64,000 nucleotides of DNA, taken from NCBI RefSeq assembly GCF_905175385.1, contig NZ_HG992749.1:744001-808000 (forward strand), in the 5' to 3' direction. Source of the stretch: Vibrio sp. B1FLJ16 (GTDB lineage: Bacteria > Pseudomonadota > Gammaproteobacteria > Enterobacterales > Vibrionaceae). The position numbers and the translations under genes are program-made. Shown piece after piece: positions 30,177 through 39,638 of this stretch; within the stretch, counting starts at the first letter, position 1; every line of letters starts with the position of its first letter. Under the pieces are notes generated by a model that did no database searches, was not told the origin of the DNA, and was given only the letters and a program-made list of their open reading frames with translations.

Positions 30177-31694
30177 TCAGTATTTCTTTCTCGCCAGCCA
30201 CCCGGCGATGATCAAGCTCAGTAATACCCAAACATATAAAGGCCATGTCCCGACGATGCGATAGGGCGTATTTCCGTCGGTTGGAGTAAGCTCTGCACGC
30301 AGGACTGCGGTTTCAAACTGAGGCACTTGCTCAACGATATTCCCTTTGTGATCCGTCACTGCTGTCACGCCGTTATTTGTCGAGCGTATAAGCGGTTTGC
30401 CCAACTCCAATGCACGCATTCGTGCAATTTCCATATGTTGCAGCGGACCGATTGATTTCCCAAACCAAGCATCGTTAGAGAGCGTTAAGATGAAGTCGGT
30501 TTCATCAGTAATATTTTGGCGCACCTGCTCGTTAAAGATAATTTCGTAACACAGTGCAGGGGCCATATGCATGCCATTTGCCACGATGTTTGGCTGCACG
30601 AAATCCCCGCGACTGAAAGAAGACATCGGTAAGTTAAAGAACGGTGCAAGCGGACGCAGAATGTCCTCAAACGGTACAAACTCTCCAAATGGCAGCAAGT
30701 GATGCTTGTGGTAACGCTCGCTCAAGTCAAAACTGTAGTCACCGTATGGTGTGGTGCCTAGAGAAAGAATGCTGTTGTAGAACTGTCTATCTTCTGTCTG
30801 GTTTACGACGCCTGTGATCACTGCACTGTGTTTGATTTTTGCTGCGCTGTCGAGATTGTGCAAGAAGGACGGAAGTTCAATTTCAAATGCGGGGATCGCT
30901 GCTTCTGGCCACACAATAATATCAGCATCCCAGTTTTCACGAGTCAGATCCGTGTACTTCATGATGGTCGGCCAGCGTTGGGTCGGCAGCCATTTTTTCT
31001 TCTGGTCTACGTTACCTTGAATAAGTGCCACTTTGGTTACATCTTGTAGACGAGGAGTAACCCAGTCATATTGACGAATACCAAAGCCAGCACTCAGCAA
31101 TACCGCCGGAATCACGACCATTAACCACTGTTTATGAATCCACGCGTAAGCCAGTGACCCTGCGCAGATCATAATAAACAAGGTAATAAGTTCAACGCCT
31201 CCGATTGGAGCAAAGTTTGCCAGAGGAGCGTCTATCTGGCTGTATCCGAGCCATAACCATGGAAATCCGGTCATTACCCAGCCGCGCAGCCAATCGGTCG
31301 CGAGCCAGAGAGCAGGCGCCGCCAGTAGGGCTGTAGATAGGGTAAATTGAGAGAAAAATTTGTTCTTAAGCCAAGCAAACAGAGCTGAATAGACTGCCAG
31401 ATACGCGACTAGTAGCCCCATCAAAAATAAATTGGCAATCAGCGGCATCCCGCCAAAACCAGAAATACTGACGTAAACCCAGCTAACGCCTGTAGCAAAC
31501 TGGCCAAGTCCCCAGGCATAGCCAATCCACAGCGCGCGTTTAGGTGTCTGATTTGCTAAAAGGATGAGCAGTATGGCTGGGCTGAGAATAGCAACAGGCC
31601 ATAGTTGGTAAGGAGCAAAAGCTAAAGTTGTGGAAGCGCCAACAAAAGCGGCCGCTAAGGGCCGCTTGAGGCGATGAAAGAGTGCATTCATCAT
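30177..31694 (-). CDS. lnt: apolipoprotein N-acyltransferase
   Basis: Lnt adds the third acyl chain to the N-terminal cysteine of lipoproteins (here MetQ, LptE, LolB, RlpA, NutA and others). About eight membrane helices surround a periplasmic nitrilase-like domain with the catalytic Glu in WPEAAIPAF and Cys in [10 protein letters not shown] chose ATG 31694 (MMNALFHRL), giving 505 residues. A TTG at 31748 would add 18 polar residues and overlap corC. It ends the ybeZ-ybeY-corC-lnt operon. Confidence 0.95.
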   Translation of the reverse strand: MMNALFHRLKRPLAAAFVGASTTLAFAPYQLWPVAILSPAILLILLANQTPKRALWIGYAWGLGQFATGVSWVYVSISGFGGMPLIANLFLMGLLVAYLAVYSALFAWLKNKFFSQFTLSTALLAAPALWLATDWLRGWVMTGFPWLWLGYSQIDAPLANFAPIGGVELITLFIMICAGSLAYAWIHKQWLMVVIPAVLLSAGFGIRQYDWVTPRLQDVTKVALIQGNVDQKKKWLPTQRWPTIMKYTDLTRENWDADIIVWPEAAIPAFEIELPSFLHNLDSAAKIKHSAVITGVVNQTEDRQFYNSILSLGTTPYGDYSFDLSERYHKHHLLPFGEFVPFEDILRPLAPFFNLPMSSFSRGDFVQPNIVANGMHMAPALCYEIIFNEQVRQNITDETDFILTLSNDAWFGKSIGPLQHMEIARMRALELGKPLIRSTNNGVTAVTDHKGNIVEQVPQFETAVLRAELTPTDGNTPYRIVGTWPLYVWVLLSLIIAGWLARKKY

Positions 31695-31728
31695 TATATT
31701 TTTCTGATATTCCCGGTAGGGTATCGCG

Positions 31729-32628
31729 TTACTCTTGAGTAGCTTCAACCAGTGTTTCTTCGTCTGGAATCGTCACTTGGAGTTGAATGACACGACGGTT
31801 ATCCGCAGCCGTGACCTTGAAGTTATACCCTTCAATTTCAACCAGTTCACCGCGAGAAGGTAGGTGACCAAAAGTTGTCATTACCATACCACCTACAGTG
31901 TCTACCTCTTCATCGCTGAAGTTGGTACCGAATGTCTCATTAAACTCTTCAATCGTTGTCAGAGCTCTGACAGCAAACGTATGTTTGCTTAGCTTACGAA
32001 TGTCAGTCTCTTCAGACTCGTCAAACTCGTCTTCAATATCACCGACGATTTCCTCAAGGATATCTTCAATGGTAACGAGACCAGAAACACCGCCGAATTC
32101 ATCGACAACAATCGCCATATGATAGCGTTCTTCACGGAACTCTTTCAGCAGGCGGTCAACGCGTTTACTTTCCGGAACCACGACTGCTGGACGAATCACT
32201 TCTTCAATATCAAATGGGTTGCTGCCTGAGCCTAAGTATTTAAGTAAGTCCTTCGCTAGTAGAATGCCTTCCACATGGTCTTTGTCCTCGCTGATTACCG
32301 GGTAACGCGAGTGTTGAGCATCGGTAATTAACGCGATTAACGTGTCTAAATCGTAAGTACGCTCAACAGTAACCATTTGCGAACGCGGGATCATAATATC
32401 TCGCACGCGCATTTCGGAGATTTCCATAACACCTTCGAGCATATCTCTGGTGTCGTGGTCAATCAGGTCATTTTCTTCTGAGTCGCGGATAACATCCACA
32501 AGCTCTTGGCGATCTTTAGGCTCGCCCTGAAATAATTGACCTAGACGTTCAAAGAAGGACTTTCTACTCGGACCTTCCGCCTTTTCTTTTTTACCTTCGC
32601 TAGAAGAGGGAGAATTATCTTCGTTCAT
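31729..32628 (-). CDS. corC: CorC/HlyC-type CBS-domain protein (YbeX)
   Basis: CorC is linked to magnesium and cobalt efflux with CorA, and more recently to ribosome maturation (YbeX). The 299 residues contain paired CBS domains (about 72-195: [15 protein letters not shown] ... [18 protein letters not shown]) and a C-terminal CorC_HlyC domain from about 210. No membrane segment is present, so it is the cytosolic short form. It sits in its usual place between ybeY and lnt. Confidence 0.93.
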   Translation of the reverse strand: MNEDNSPSSSEGKKEKAEGPSRKSFFERLGQLFQGEPKDRQELVDVIRDSEENDLIDHDTRDMLEGVMEISEMRVRDIMIPRSQMVTVERTYDLDTLIALITDAQHSRYPVISEDKDHVEGILLAKDLLKYLGSGSNPFDIEEVIRPAVVVPESKRVDRLLKEFREERYHMAIVVDEFGGVSGLVTIEDILEEIVGDIEDEFDESEETDIRKLSKHTFAVRALTTIEEFNETFGTNFSDEEVDTVGGMVMTTFGHLPSRGELVEIEGYNFKVTAADNRRVIQLQVTIPDEETLVEATQE

Positions 32629-32647
32629 TGTTTCTCATTAAAGTAAC

Positions 32648-32712
32648 GCTATCAGAAGTGTGATAGCTCACATAGAAAGGCGAACACGAGGGTAATTGGG
32701 TGATTCGCCTTT
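32648..32712. other. two hairpins between ybeY and corC
   Basis: GCTATCA/TGATAGC around GAAGTG (32648-32667) and AAAGGCGAA/TTCGCCTTT around a 19-base loop (32676-32712) occupy the 104-bp gap inside this operon. They may be mRNA processing or stability elements. Confidence 0.5.
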
Positions 32713-32732
32713 CCCTGTTGAGCAACCAGAGG

Positions 32733-33197
32733 TTACTCTTTTTCAGCAATATACGGGTCTTCAAAGCCCATACCTTGCATGATTTCTGTCTCGAGGGACT
32801 CCATCTCTTCGGCTTCGTCATCCTCGATATGATCATAACCTAGCAGATGCAAGCTGCCATGTACAACCATATGCGCCCAATGTGCTAGCAGAGGTTTATT
32901 CTGCTCAAGAGCCTCTTTTTCAACTACTTGGCGACAAATGATTAGGTCACCGAGTAGATCCATCTCCATGCCAGGAGGCACTTCGAATGGGAAAGACAGC
33001 ACATTGGTCGGCTTATCTTTACCACGGTATTCGTGGTTCAGAGTATGACTTTCTTGTTCATCGACAATACGAATAGTCAGTTCTGCTTGCGGCTGGAACA
33101 GAGGGATAGTCTTATCCAGCCACAATTGGAATTCCTCTCGGGAAGGTAAACCTTCTTCACTTTCGACTGCCAGCTGAAGATCAAGTTCAATTGCCAT
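32733..33197 (-). CDS. ybeY: endoribonuclease YbeY (16S rRNA maturation)
   Basis: YbeY is a single-strand RNase needed for 16S rRNA 3'-end maturation and 70S quality control. The zinc-binding signature H113-G-S-L-H117-L-L-G-Y-D-H123 is complete. Arg58 in [17 protein letters not shown] is the usual conserved residue. The length is 154 residues. It begins two bases after ybeZ, its known partner. Confidence 0.97.
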   Translation of the reverse strand: MAIELDLQLAVESEEGLPSREEFQLWLDKTIPLFQPQAELTIRIVDEQESHTLNHEYRGKDKPTNVLSFPFEVPPGMEMDLLGDLIICRQVVEKEALEQNKPLLAHWAHMVVHGSLHLLGYDHIEDDEAEEMESLETEIMQGMGFEDPYIAEKE

Positions 33198-33199
33198 TT

Positions 33200-34297
33200 T
33201 TATTCCTTAGTTGCAGCGACTTGAGCGCCTAGCTCGGCTTTTGCTGCTTCAAGTAATTTGGCATCACGCTCTTCACGACGGCGCTTTTCAAACTCTTTAC
33301 GCTCTTTCTGGTCTTGCGCTTCCCATTTCTCGTAGGCATTAACAATACGAGCAACAACTGGGTGGCGAACTACGTCATCAGCCTGGAAGAAGTTAAAACT
33401 GATGTCATCAACTTCATTCAGTACTTCAATCGCATGACGCAGGCCAGATTTTGCGCCACGCGGTAAGTCGATCTGAGTGACATCACCAGTGATTACTGCG
33501 CGTGAGTTAAAGCCAATACGCGTCAGGAACATTTTCATCTGTTCTACTGTTGTGTTCTGACTTTCATCCAGAATGATAAATGCATCGTTCAGGGTACGAC
33601 CACGCATGTAAGCCAGAGGTGCAACCTCAATAACGTTGCGTTCAATGAGCTTTTCAACTCGCTCAAAGCCTAGCATCTCGAACAAAGCGTCGTATAGTGG
33701 ACGAAGGTAGGGATCAACTTTCTGGCTCAAATCGCCAGGCAGGAAGCCCAGTTTCTCACCCGCTTCAACCGCTGGACGCGTCAAAAGGATACGACGAATT
33801 TCTTGACGCTCTAAGGCGTCGACCGCTGCAGCGACGGCAAGGTAGGTTTTACCTGTACCAGCAGGACCAATACCAAAAGAGATATCGTGAGTCACCATGT
33901 TAACCAGGTATTGAGCCTGGTTAGGCGTACGTGGCTTAATCACGCCTTTTTTGGTTTTAACGAACACTTCTTTACCGTGTGCGATATTTGACTCGGTACT
34001 TTGTTCTAGCACACCTGACTCTTTGATCGCTAAATGGATCTGTTCAGGTTCTATGTCTGGGATCTCACCACGTACTGGTGCGGTATCGACATACAGAGTT
34101 TTCAGGATATCCAGCGCAGCCGCAGAAGTGTGAGGTTTACCAACAATAGTAAAATGGTCACTACGGTGGTTGATTTCAACGCCCAGACGGCGTTCTAAAT
34201 GCTTGATGTTGTCATCGAAAGGACCGCACAGACTAGCTAGTCGGCGGTTGTCTGAAGGTTCTAGGTTAATTTCTAGAGTTACGATTTTATTGCTCAA
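33200..34297 (-). CDS. ybeZ: PhoH-like ATPase YbeZ
   Basis: YbeZ is a P-loop NTPase that interacts with YbeY. An N-terminal nucleic-acid-binding-like region (residues 1-110) is followed by the PhoH domain with Walker [10 protein letters not shown] near 141-149 and Walker [13 protein letters not shown]. The tail from about 335 is a highly charged Lys/Glu/Arg helix. The length is 365 residues. It follows miaB after 73 bp and begins the ybeZ-ybeY-corC-lnt set. Confidence 0.95.
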   Translation of the reverse strand: MSNKIVTLEINLEPSDNRRLASLCGPFDDNIKHLERRLGVEINHRSDHFTIVGKPHTSAAALDILKTLYVDTAPVRGEIPDIEPEQIHLAIKESGVLEQSTESNIAHGKEVFVKTKKGVIKPRTPNQAQYLVNMVTHDISFGIGPAGTGKTYLAVAAAVDALERQEIRRILLTRPAVEAGEKLGFLPGDLSQKVDPYLRPLYDALFEMLGFERVEKLIERNVIEVAPLAYMRGRTLNDAFIILDESQNTTVEQMKMFLTRIGFNSRAVITGDVTQIDLPRGAKSGLRHAIEVLNEVDDISFNFFQADDVVRHPVVARIVNAYEKWEAQDQKERKEFEKRRREERDAKLLEAAKAELGAQVAATKE

Positions 34298-34325
34298 TGT
34301 TGCCTCTCATTTTCTGCCACTTATT

Positions 34326-34351
34326 GAGAGCCTGATAACGACCAGGCTCTC
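34326..34351. other. hairpin between miaB and ybeZ
   Basis: GAGAGCCTG and CAGGCTCTC flank an 8-base loop. There is no T tract on the minus strand, so it may process or stabilise the message between miaB and ybeZ rather than end transcription. Confidence 0.5.
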
Positions 34352-34370
34352 CATGGCGATTTATACGAGC

Positions 34371-35795
34371 TTACGGCGTAAAAGTCGCTACACCCAGCTC
34401 ATCTTCGCGACGTGTTTTCGCCATCATTTGCGTTGGTGAAATCACACTACGAAGGTCCATGTCTTTTTCAGTACGTACTAGCTCACCACGCAATGAGTTT
34501 GCAAATACGTCTACGATCTTCACGTCAACGAACTGACCAATCAGGTCTGCGCTACCTTCAAAGTTTACTACACGGTTGTTTTCTGTACGAGCGCGTAGTT
34601 CCATCAGGTTTTTCTTCGAAGGGCCTTCAACTAGTACACGTTGCTCTGTATCAAGCATTAGGCGAGAGTAGCGCATAGCCTGCGCGTTGATCGTTTGCTG
34701 TAATTCGTACAGGCGATCTTTCTTCACTTGCTCCGGCAGATCACAAGGGTAATCTGCAGCTGGTGTACCAGGGCGCGCAGAGAAGATGAAGCTGAAGCTC
34801 ATATCAAAGTCGACGTCTTTGATTAGCTTCATTGTATCCTGGAAGTCTTTATCTGTCTCACCAGGGAAACCAACGATAAAGTCAGAACTGATTTGAATGT
34901 CAGGGCGAGCTTTACGTAGTTTACGGATGATAGACTTGTACTCGATACCCGTATGAGGGCGCTTCATCATCGTTAAGATGCGGTCACTACCACTTTGTAC
35001 CGGCAAGTGAAGGAAGCTCACCAGTTCAGGTGTGTCTTCGTAAACCGCAATAATGTCATCTGTGAATTCTAGCGGGTGACTGGTAGTGAAACGGATACGA
35101 TCGATACCATCGATAGAAGCAACCAGACGAAGTAGTTCTGCAAATGAACAGATTTCACCGTCGTGCATAGGACCACGGTACGCGTTTACGTTTTGGCCTA
35201 ACAGGTTTACTTCACGTACGCCTTGCTCTGCTAGCTGAGCGATTTCGAACAATACGTCATCCATCGGACGGCTTACTTCCTCACCACGTGTGTATGGCAC
35301 AACGCAGTAAGTACAGTATTTAGAACAGCCTTCCATGATAGAAACGAATGCGGTCGCACCTTCAGCTCGTGGCTCTGGCAGGCGGTCGAACTTCTCAATT
35401 TCAGGGAAAGAAATGTCCATTACTGGTGCATCATCAGATTGAGACTGTTTGATCATCTCTGGAAGGCGGTGCAGAGTTTGCGGACCAAAAATTACGTCGA
35501 CGAACGGTGCTCGTTCACGAATATGGTCACCTTCTTGTGTTGCTACACAACCACCTACGCCGATAACTACGCCAGGTTTTTTATCTTTTAGTGTTTTCCA
35601 GCGGCCTAGCTGGTGGAAAACTTTTTCTTGCGCTTTTTCACGGATCGAACAGGTGTTAAGTAGAAGTACGTCTGCTTCCTCTGGCTCTTCCGTCAGCTCG
35701 TAGCCGTTTGCAGCATTAAGCAGGTCGGCCATTTTTGATGAATCGTATTCATTCATCTGGCAGCCCCAGGTTTTAATTAGCAGTTTCTTACTCAT
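34371..35795 (-). CDS. miaB: tRNA-2-methylthio-N6-dimethylallyladenosine synthase
   Basis: MiaB adds the methylthio group to i6A37 of tRNAs reading UNN codons. The methylthiotransferase domain carries auxiliary-cluster cysteines 12, 49 and 83. The radical-SAM cluster uses Cys157, Cys161 and Cys164 (CSKYCTYC), and a C-terminal TRAM domain (about 378-440) binds RNA. The length of 474 is normal. Divergent ubiF lies beyond it, as in E. coli. Confidence 0.98.
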   Translation of the reverse strand: MSKKLLIKTWGCQMNEYDSSKMADLLNAANGYELTEEPEEADVLLLNTCSIREKAQEKVFHQLGRWKTLKDKKPGVVIGVGGCVATQEGDHIRERAPFVDVIFGPQTLHRLPEMIKQSQSDDAPVMDISFPEIEKFDRLPEPRAEGATAFVSIMEGCSKYCTYCVVPYTRGEEVSRPMDDVLFEIAQLAEQGVREVNLLGQNVNAYRGPMHDGEICSFAELLRLVASIDGIDRIRFTTSHPLEFTDDIIAVYEDTPELVSFLHLPVQSGSDRILTMMKRPHTGIEYKSIIRKLRKARPDIQISSDFIVGFPGETDKDFQDTMKLIKDVDFDMSFSFIFSARPGTPAADYPCDLPEQVKKDRLYELQQTINAQAMRYSRLMLDTEQRVLVEGPSKKNLMELRARTENNRVVNFEGSADLIGQFVDVKIVDVFANSLRGELVRTEKDMDLRSVISPTQMMAKTRREDELGVATFTP

Positions 35796-36130
35796 CTCAC
35801 TTTCGCTCGTTCAGTTGTACTTAAATCGGAGAGCTATTGCTCAAATTATAGCCGCCATCACGGCGGTAAGCGGCGTATTGTACTGCTTTAAAAAGCACCT
35901 GACTAGTGATCTGACTAATTCTCTGCAAAGCCTGATGTAATATGGGCTTTCGCCTTATATCGGACAAGGTTTTTATGCTGGTTAGTCAAGCAGAAAAACT
36001 CGGTTTACAAATGCAAAAAATTACGCGGGATTACGCATCTTTGGCTGAGGAAAGATAAACCGTTTTGTAAATGCTTTGGCTGAACGTACAATTAAAAATG
36101 TTATCTTATCAATGCAGTGAAGAACAAAAA
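35796..36130. promoter_or_regulatory. intergenic region between miaB and ubiF
   Basis: The 335 bp separate divergent genes. Apart from the small reading frame at 35975-36058, nothing firm is seen: no clear promoter pair, operator or RNA fold. Confidence 0.4.
35975..36058 (+). CDS. possible 27-residue small protein or remnant
   Basis: ATG 35975 is preceded by ACAAGG at a workable distance. It reads MLVSQAEKLGL, then QMQKITRDYASLAEER, before TAA. It is polar and probably helical, with no recognised family. It could be a chance frame, an upstream leader for ubiF, or the remnant of a larger gene. Conservation is the only good test. Confidence 0.2.
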   Translation: MLVSQAEKLGLQMQKITRDYASLAEER

Positions 36131-37306
36131 ATGAACAGATATGACATCACCGTTATTGGCGGAGGCATGGTTGGCGCAGCAATCGCAATAGGGTTTGCCC
36201 AGCAAGGCAGAAGTGTCGTGGTTGTCGAAGGTACAGAGCCAAAGGCATTCGACTCGTCACAGGCTATGGATATTCGTGTATCCGCGATTTCACACCAATC
36301 CGTTAAATTACTTGAATCTCTTGGTGCATGGTCATCAATTCAAGCGATGCGTGTCTGTCCTTATCGTCGTTTGGAAACCTGGGAGCACCCGGAATGCCGG
36401 ACTCGATTCCATTCGGATGAATTGTCTCTCGGGCAACTCGGTTATATCGTTGAAAACAGGCTGATTCAATTGGGGTTGTGGCAAGCGTTTGAGCAATACA
36501 ACAATCTCACATTAGAATGTCCTGAGCGTTTACAAAGCATCGAGTTTGCTGACGTTAACCGAATCACATTAGAGAGCGGTAAACAGTTTGAGGCTCAGTG
36601 GGTGATTGGTGCTGACGGGGCAAATTCAAAAGTACGTCAGCTTGCAGGGATAGGAATAACCGCATGGGATTACCGTCAGCACTGTATGCTGATCAACGTT
36701 AAGACTGAGCTGCCACAACAGGATATTACCTGGCAGCAGTTCACTCCAAGCGGCCCCCGATCGTTTTTGCCATTGTGTTCGTTGACGGAAGAGGGTAAAG
36801 AAGTCGGGCAGGGATCATTAGTCTGGTATGACTCTCCAAAGCGTATCAAGCAGTTATGTGCGATGACTAAGCCTCAGTTAAGAAGGGAAATTTTGAATCA
36901 TTTCCCCAAAGAACTGGGAGATATTGAGGTACTGCAGTTTGGTTCGTTCCCTCTGACTCGTCGTCATGCTCAATCATACTCGAACCGAGGCTGTGTACTT
37001 GTTGGAGATTCCGCGCATACGATTAATCCACTGGCTGGACAGGGTGTGAATTTGGGCTTTAAAGACGTTGATGTTTTACTGGATGTCACACAAGGGCAAG
37101 ATGAGCTAACAGATTCTTTGCTAGAGAAATATGAGCGTGCTCGACGCCCGGATAACCTGCTAATGCAGACGGGAATGGACTTCTTCTACAAAGGTTTTAG
37201 CAATGAGCTCGGTCCGCTGAAGTTTGCGCGCAATGCCGCCCTCAAACTGGCTGAACACTCAGGTCCAATTAAATCGCAAGTTCTTAAATACGCACTTGGC
37301 ATGTGA
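36131..37306 (+). CDS. ubiF: ubiquinone-biosynthesis FAD monooxygenase, UbiF type
   Basis: UbiF hydroxylates the 2-octaprenyl-3-methyl-6-methoxy-1,4-benzoquinol ring at C5 in ubiquinone synthesis. The N-terminal dinucleotide motif is VIGGGMVGAAIA; the family's second motif is IGADGANSKVR; the FAD-ribityl motif is GCVLVGDSAHTINPLAGQGVNLG. Starting at ATG 36131 gives 391 residues, exactly the E. coli length; an upstream in-frame extension to 36071 adds 20 unlikely residues. UbiF rather than UbiH/VisC is inferred from its place beside miaB and the tRNA array. Confidence 0.9.
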   Translation: MNRYDITVIGGGMVGAAIAIGFAQQGRSVVVVEGTEPKAFDSSQAMDIRVSAISHQSVKLLESLGAWSSIQAMRVCPYRRLETWEHPECRTRFHSDELSLGQLGYIVENRLIQLGLWQAFEQYNNLTLECPERLQSIEFADVNRITLESGKQFEAQWVIGADGANSKVRQLAGIGITAWDYRQHCMLINVKTELPQQDITWQQFTPSGPRSFLPLCSLTEEGKEVGQGSLVWYDSPKRIKQLCAMTKPQLRREILNHFPKELGDIEVLQFGSFPLTRRHAQSYSNRGCVLVGDSAHTINPLAGQGVNLGFKDVDVLLDVTQGQDELTDSLLEKYERARRPDNLLMQTGMDFFYKGFSNELGPLKFARNAALKLAEHSGPIKSQVLKYALGM

Positions 37307-37384
37307 TAAACGGTCAGTATTTGCAGTTTGCGGATGGATAAAAGATCGTACAAAGCTTGATGCGTCCGTTTAACACTGTCACTC

Positions 37385-37517
37385 GTCATTCTGGACAGCG
37401 ACGAAGGAGCGTGATTCAGAATCTTCTATCCGAGCGCTTCGTCGCCAAAATTGTTCCTACATCATTTCAGCCCGCCGATAATAGATTCCTAGTCTCGCTA
37501 TGGCTCGCTGGAATGAC
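37385..37517. repeat. dispersed palindromic element, copy B
   Basis: GTCATTCTGGACAGCGACGA at one end and a CTGGAATGAC end at the other, inverted relative to each other. The left arm GAGCGTGATTCAGAATCT is identical to copy A read on the other strand, and the right arm shares AGATTCCT. The middle ~50 bp are unrelated to copy A. It lies between convergent ubiF and the tRNA array. Confidence 0.75.
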
Positions 37518-37540
37518 CCGATATAGGACGTTAGATAGCC

Positions 37541-37580
37541 GGAAAAAGAAAAAACCCAGCAAATTAATGCTGGGTTTTCC
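37541..37580 (-). terminator. terminator of the tRNA array
   Basis: On the minus strand AACCCAGC, an 8-base loop, GCTGGGTT, then TTTTCTTTTT, six bases beyond the last tRNA. Confidence 0.88.
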
Positions 37581-37585
37581 GATAA

Positions 37586-37670
37586 TGGTGCGGAAGGAGA
37601 GACTTGAACTCTCACACCTTGCGGCGCCAGAACCTAAATCTGGTGCGTCTACCAATTCCGCCACTTCCGC
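37586..37670 (-). tRNA. tRNA-Leu(UAG), array position 21 (last)
   Basis: 85 nt with encoded CCA. The anticodon loop is TTTAGGT and the long variable arm closes with a GCAA tetraloop. It is the last gene before the array terminator. Confidence 0.97.
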
Positions 37671-37722
37671 AACTTAATTTGTAGTTATCAAGGAAATTGG
37701 TGATCCTCAATAACGTTGTATA

Positions 37723-37797
37723 TGGCAGGGCTACCTGGATTCGAACCAGGGAATGGCGGCATCAAAAGCCGCTGCCTTACCGCTTGGCGATAGCCCT
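37723..37797 (-). tRNA. tRNA-Gln(UUG), array position 20
   Basis: 75 nt with CCA. The anticodon loop is TTTTGAT and the acceptor is AGGGCTA/TAGCCCT. A hairpin AGTAGT-GAAA-ACTACT lies 6 bases upstream of its 5' end (37804-37819). With the next Leu gene it forms a 189-bp unit found three times exactly. Confidence 0.97.
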
Positions 37798-37826
37798 ACA
37801 GGCAGTAGTTTTCACTACTTAAAATA

Positions 37827-37911
37827 TGGTGCGGAAGGAGAGACTTGAACTCTCACACCTTACGGCGCCAGAACCTAAATCTGGTGCGTCTACCAATTCC
37901 GCCACTTCCGC
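37827..37911 (-). tRNA. tRNA-Leu(UAG), array position 19
   Basis: Differs from most copies only in the variable-arm tetraloop, GTAA in place of GCAA (both GNRA). It is part of the 189-bp repeat unit. Confidence 0.97.
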
Positions 37912-37940
37912 GTGTTTTGATATTGTAGATGAGTTTAAGA

Positions 37941-38025
37941 TGGTGCGGAAGGAGAGACTTGAACTCTCACACCTTGCGGCGCCAGAACCTAAATCTGGTG
38001 CGTCTACCAATTCCGCCACTTCCGC
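37941..38025 (-). tRNA. tRNA-Leu(UAG), array position 18
   Basis: GCAA-type copy, separated from the neighbouring Leu gene by only 29 bp. Confidence 0.97.
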
Positions 38026-38071
38026 ATCTTAAATCTACATGACTGTTAGCTAAGGCTAGCAATCTAATCAA

Positions 38072-38148
38072 TGGTGGCTACGACGGGATTCGAACCTGTG
38101 ACCCCATCATTATGAGTGATGTGCTCTAACCAGCTGAGCTACGTAGCC
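38072..38148 (-). tRNA. tRNA-Met(CAU), elongator, array position 17
   Basis: 77 nt with CCA, GGCTACG acceptor and anticodon loop CTCATAA. It closely matches E. coli elongator metT/metU rather than initiator or tRNA-Ile2. Confidence 0.96.
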
Positions 38149-38172
38149 AACTCAAATTGTTTAAACCAAGAA

Positions 38173-38257
38173 TGGTGCGGAAGGAGAGACTTGAACTCTC
38201 ACACCTTGCGGCGCCAGAACCTAAATCTGGTGCGTCTACCAATTCCGCCACTTCCGC
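38173..38257 (-). tRNA. tRNA-Leu(UAG), array position 16
   Basis: GCAA-type copy, 24 bp from the Met gene. This Met-Leu spacing recurs at array positions 12-13. Confidence 0.97.
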
Positions 38258-38311
38258 ATCTTGATTTTTAGATATTAAGATAATTGGTAAAATCTCAATA
38301 TCGTTGTTATA

Positions 38312-38386
38312 TGGCAGGGCTACCTGGATTCGAACCAGGGAATGGCGGCATCAAAAGCCGCTGCCTTACCGCTTGGCGATAGCCCT
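38312..38386 (-). tRNA. tRNA-Gln(UUG), array position 15
   Basis: G4-C69 acceptor type. The upstream hairpin is at 38393-38408. Second copy of the exact 189-bp Gln-Leu unit (38312-38500). Confidence 0.97.
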
Positions 38387-38415
38387 ACAGGCAGTAGTTT
38401 TCACTACTTAAAATA

Positions 38416-38500
38416 TGGTGCGGAAGGAGAGACTTGAACTCTCACACCTTACGGCGCCAGAACCTAAATCTGGTGCGTCTACCAATTCCGCCACTTCCGC
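38416..38500 (-). tRNA. tRNA-Leu(UAG), array position 14
   Basis: GTAA variable-loop type, identical to positions 11 (apart from flanks), 19 and 8. Confidence 0.97.
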
Positions 38501-38553
38501 AACTTATTCTGTAGTTATAAAGGTAATTGGTAAAACCTAAATAACGTTATAAA

Positions 38554-38630
38554 TGGTGGCTACGACGGGATTCGAACCTGTGACCCCATCATTATGAGTG
38601 ATGTGCTCTAACCAGCTGAGCTACGTAGCC
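38554..38630 (-). tRNA. tRNA-Met(CAU), elongator, array position 13
   Basis: Sequence identical to the other three Met copies. The flank toward the Leu gene differs by a single base from that of the copy at 38072. Confidence 0.96.
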
Positions 38631-38654
38631 AACTCAAATTGTTTAAATCAAGAA

Positions 38655-38739
38655 TGGTGCGGAAGGAGAGACTTGAACTCTCACACCTTACGGCGCCAGA
38701 ACCTAAATCTGGTGCGTCTACCAATTCCGCCACTTCCGC
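38655..38739 (-). tRNA. tRNA-Leu(UAG), array position 12
   Basis: GTAA variable-loop type. The 52-bp spacer to the Gln gene at 38792 is identical to that between 38981 and 39034. Confidence 0.97.
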
Positions 38740-38791
38740 AACTTGATTTGTAGTTATCAAGGAAATTGGTGATCCTCAATAACGTTGTATA

Positions 38792-38866
38792 TGGCAGGGC
38801 TACCTGGATTCGAACCAGGGAATGGCGGCATCAAAAGCCGCTGCCTTACCGCTTGGCGATAGCCCT
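38792..38866 (-). tRNA. tRNA-Gln(UUG), array position 11
   Basis: G4-C69 type. The upstream hairpin has a 7-bp stem AGTAGTT/AACTACT with GAAA loop (38873-38890). Confidence 0.97.
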
Positions 38867-38896
38867 ACAGGCAGTAGTTTTTCAACTACTAAAGAA

Positions 38897-38981
38897 TGGT
38901 GCGGAAGGAGAGACTTGAACTCTCACACCTTGCGGCGCCAGAACCTAAATCTGGTGCGTCTACCAATTCCGCCACTTCCGC
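38897..38981 (-). tRNA. tRNA-Leu(UAG), array position 10
   Basis: GCAA-type copy. Confidence 0.97.
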
Positions 38982-39033
38982 AACTTGATTTGTAGTTATC
39001 AAGGAAATTGGTGATCCTCAATAACGTTGTATA

Positions 39034-39108
39034 TGGCAGGGCTACCTGGATTCGAACCAGGGAATGGCGGCATCAAAAGCCGCTGCCTTACCGCTTGGCG
39101 ATAGCCCT
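39034..39108 (-). tRNA. tRNA-Gln(UUG), array position 9
   Basis: G4-C69 type. The upstream hairpin is at 39115-39130. Third copy of the 189-bp unit (39034-39222). Confidence 0.97.
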
Positions 39109-39137
39109 ACAGGCAGTAGTTTTCACTACTTAAAATA

Positions 39138-39222
39138 TGGTGCGGAAGGAGAGACTTGAACTCTCACACCTTACGGCGCCAGAACCTAAATCTGGTGCGT
39201 CTACCAATTCCGCCACTTCCGC
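39138..39222 (-). tRNA. tRNA-Leu(UAG), array position 8
   Basis: GTAA variable-loop type, part of the 189-bp unit. Confidence 0.97.
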
Positions 39223-39255
39223 ATAATTACTGAGTAAACTCAATAATTAAAATAG

Positions 39256-39330
39256 TGGCAGGTCTACCTGGATTCGAACCAGGGAATGGCGGCATCAAAA
39301 GCCGCTGCCTTACCGCTTGGCGATAGACCT
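39256..39330 (-). tRNA. tRNA-Gln(UUG), array position 7, U4-A69 variant
   Basis: The acceptor is AGGTCTA/TAGACCT: pair 4-69 is U-A in place of G-C, with both sides changed. The upstream hairpin at 39337-39354 has loop AGAA. Confidence 0.97.
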
Positions 39331-39361
39331 GCAGGCAGTAGTTTTCTAACTACTAAAAATA

Positions 39362-39446
39362 TGGTGCGGAAAGAGAGACTTGAACTCTCACACCTTGCGG
39401 CGCCAGAACCTAAATCTGGTGCGTCTACCAATTCCGCCATTTCCGC
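39362..39446 (-). tRNA. tRNA-Leu(UAG), array position 6, A7-U66 variant
   Basis: The acceptor is GCGGAAA/TTTCCGC: pair 7-66 is A-U where the other ten copies have G-C. The compensating change suggests a functional gene. Confidence 0.97.
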
Positions 39447-39475
39447 ATATATTCTTTATTAGAGTTAAATCAAGA

Positions 39476-39560
39476 TGGTGCGGAAGGAGAGACTTGAACT
39501 CTCACACCTTGCGGCGCCAGAACCTAAATCTGGTGCGTCTACCAATTCCGCCACTTCCGC
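39476..39560 (-). tRNA. tRNA-Leu(UAG), array position 5
   Basis: GCAA-type copy, 29 bp from the A7-U66 variant. Confidence 0.97.
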
Positions 39561-39638
39561 ATCTTGAACTCTATAAATCACTAGTTAATTGGTAAAAACT
39601 AATGATTGTTTTCTTTGTCTTCTTTCTTTAAGAAAGAA

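Noticed and set aside
32615..32836. 73-codon frame across the ybeY-corC gap
   Set aside because: It is a shadow of the ybeY end plus hairpin sequence.
37819..38032. Overlapping reading frames of 64-71 codons within the tRNA array, on both strands
   Set aside because: They arise from open frames through the repeated tRNA sequences and repeat the same peptide per tRNA.
38072..38148. Reading the CAU tRNAs as initiator tRNA-fMet or tRNA-Ile2
   Set aside because: The acceptor GGCTACG/CGTAGCC with a full 1-72 pair excludes initiator, and the sequence follows elongator metT closely, in the matching operon position.
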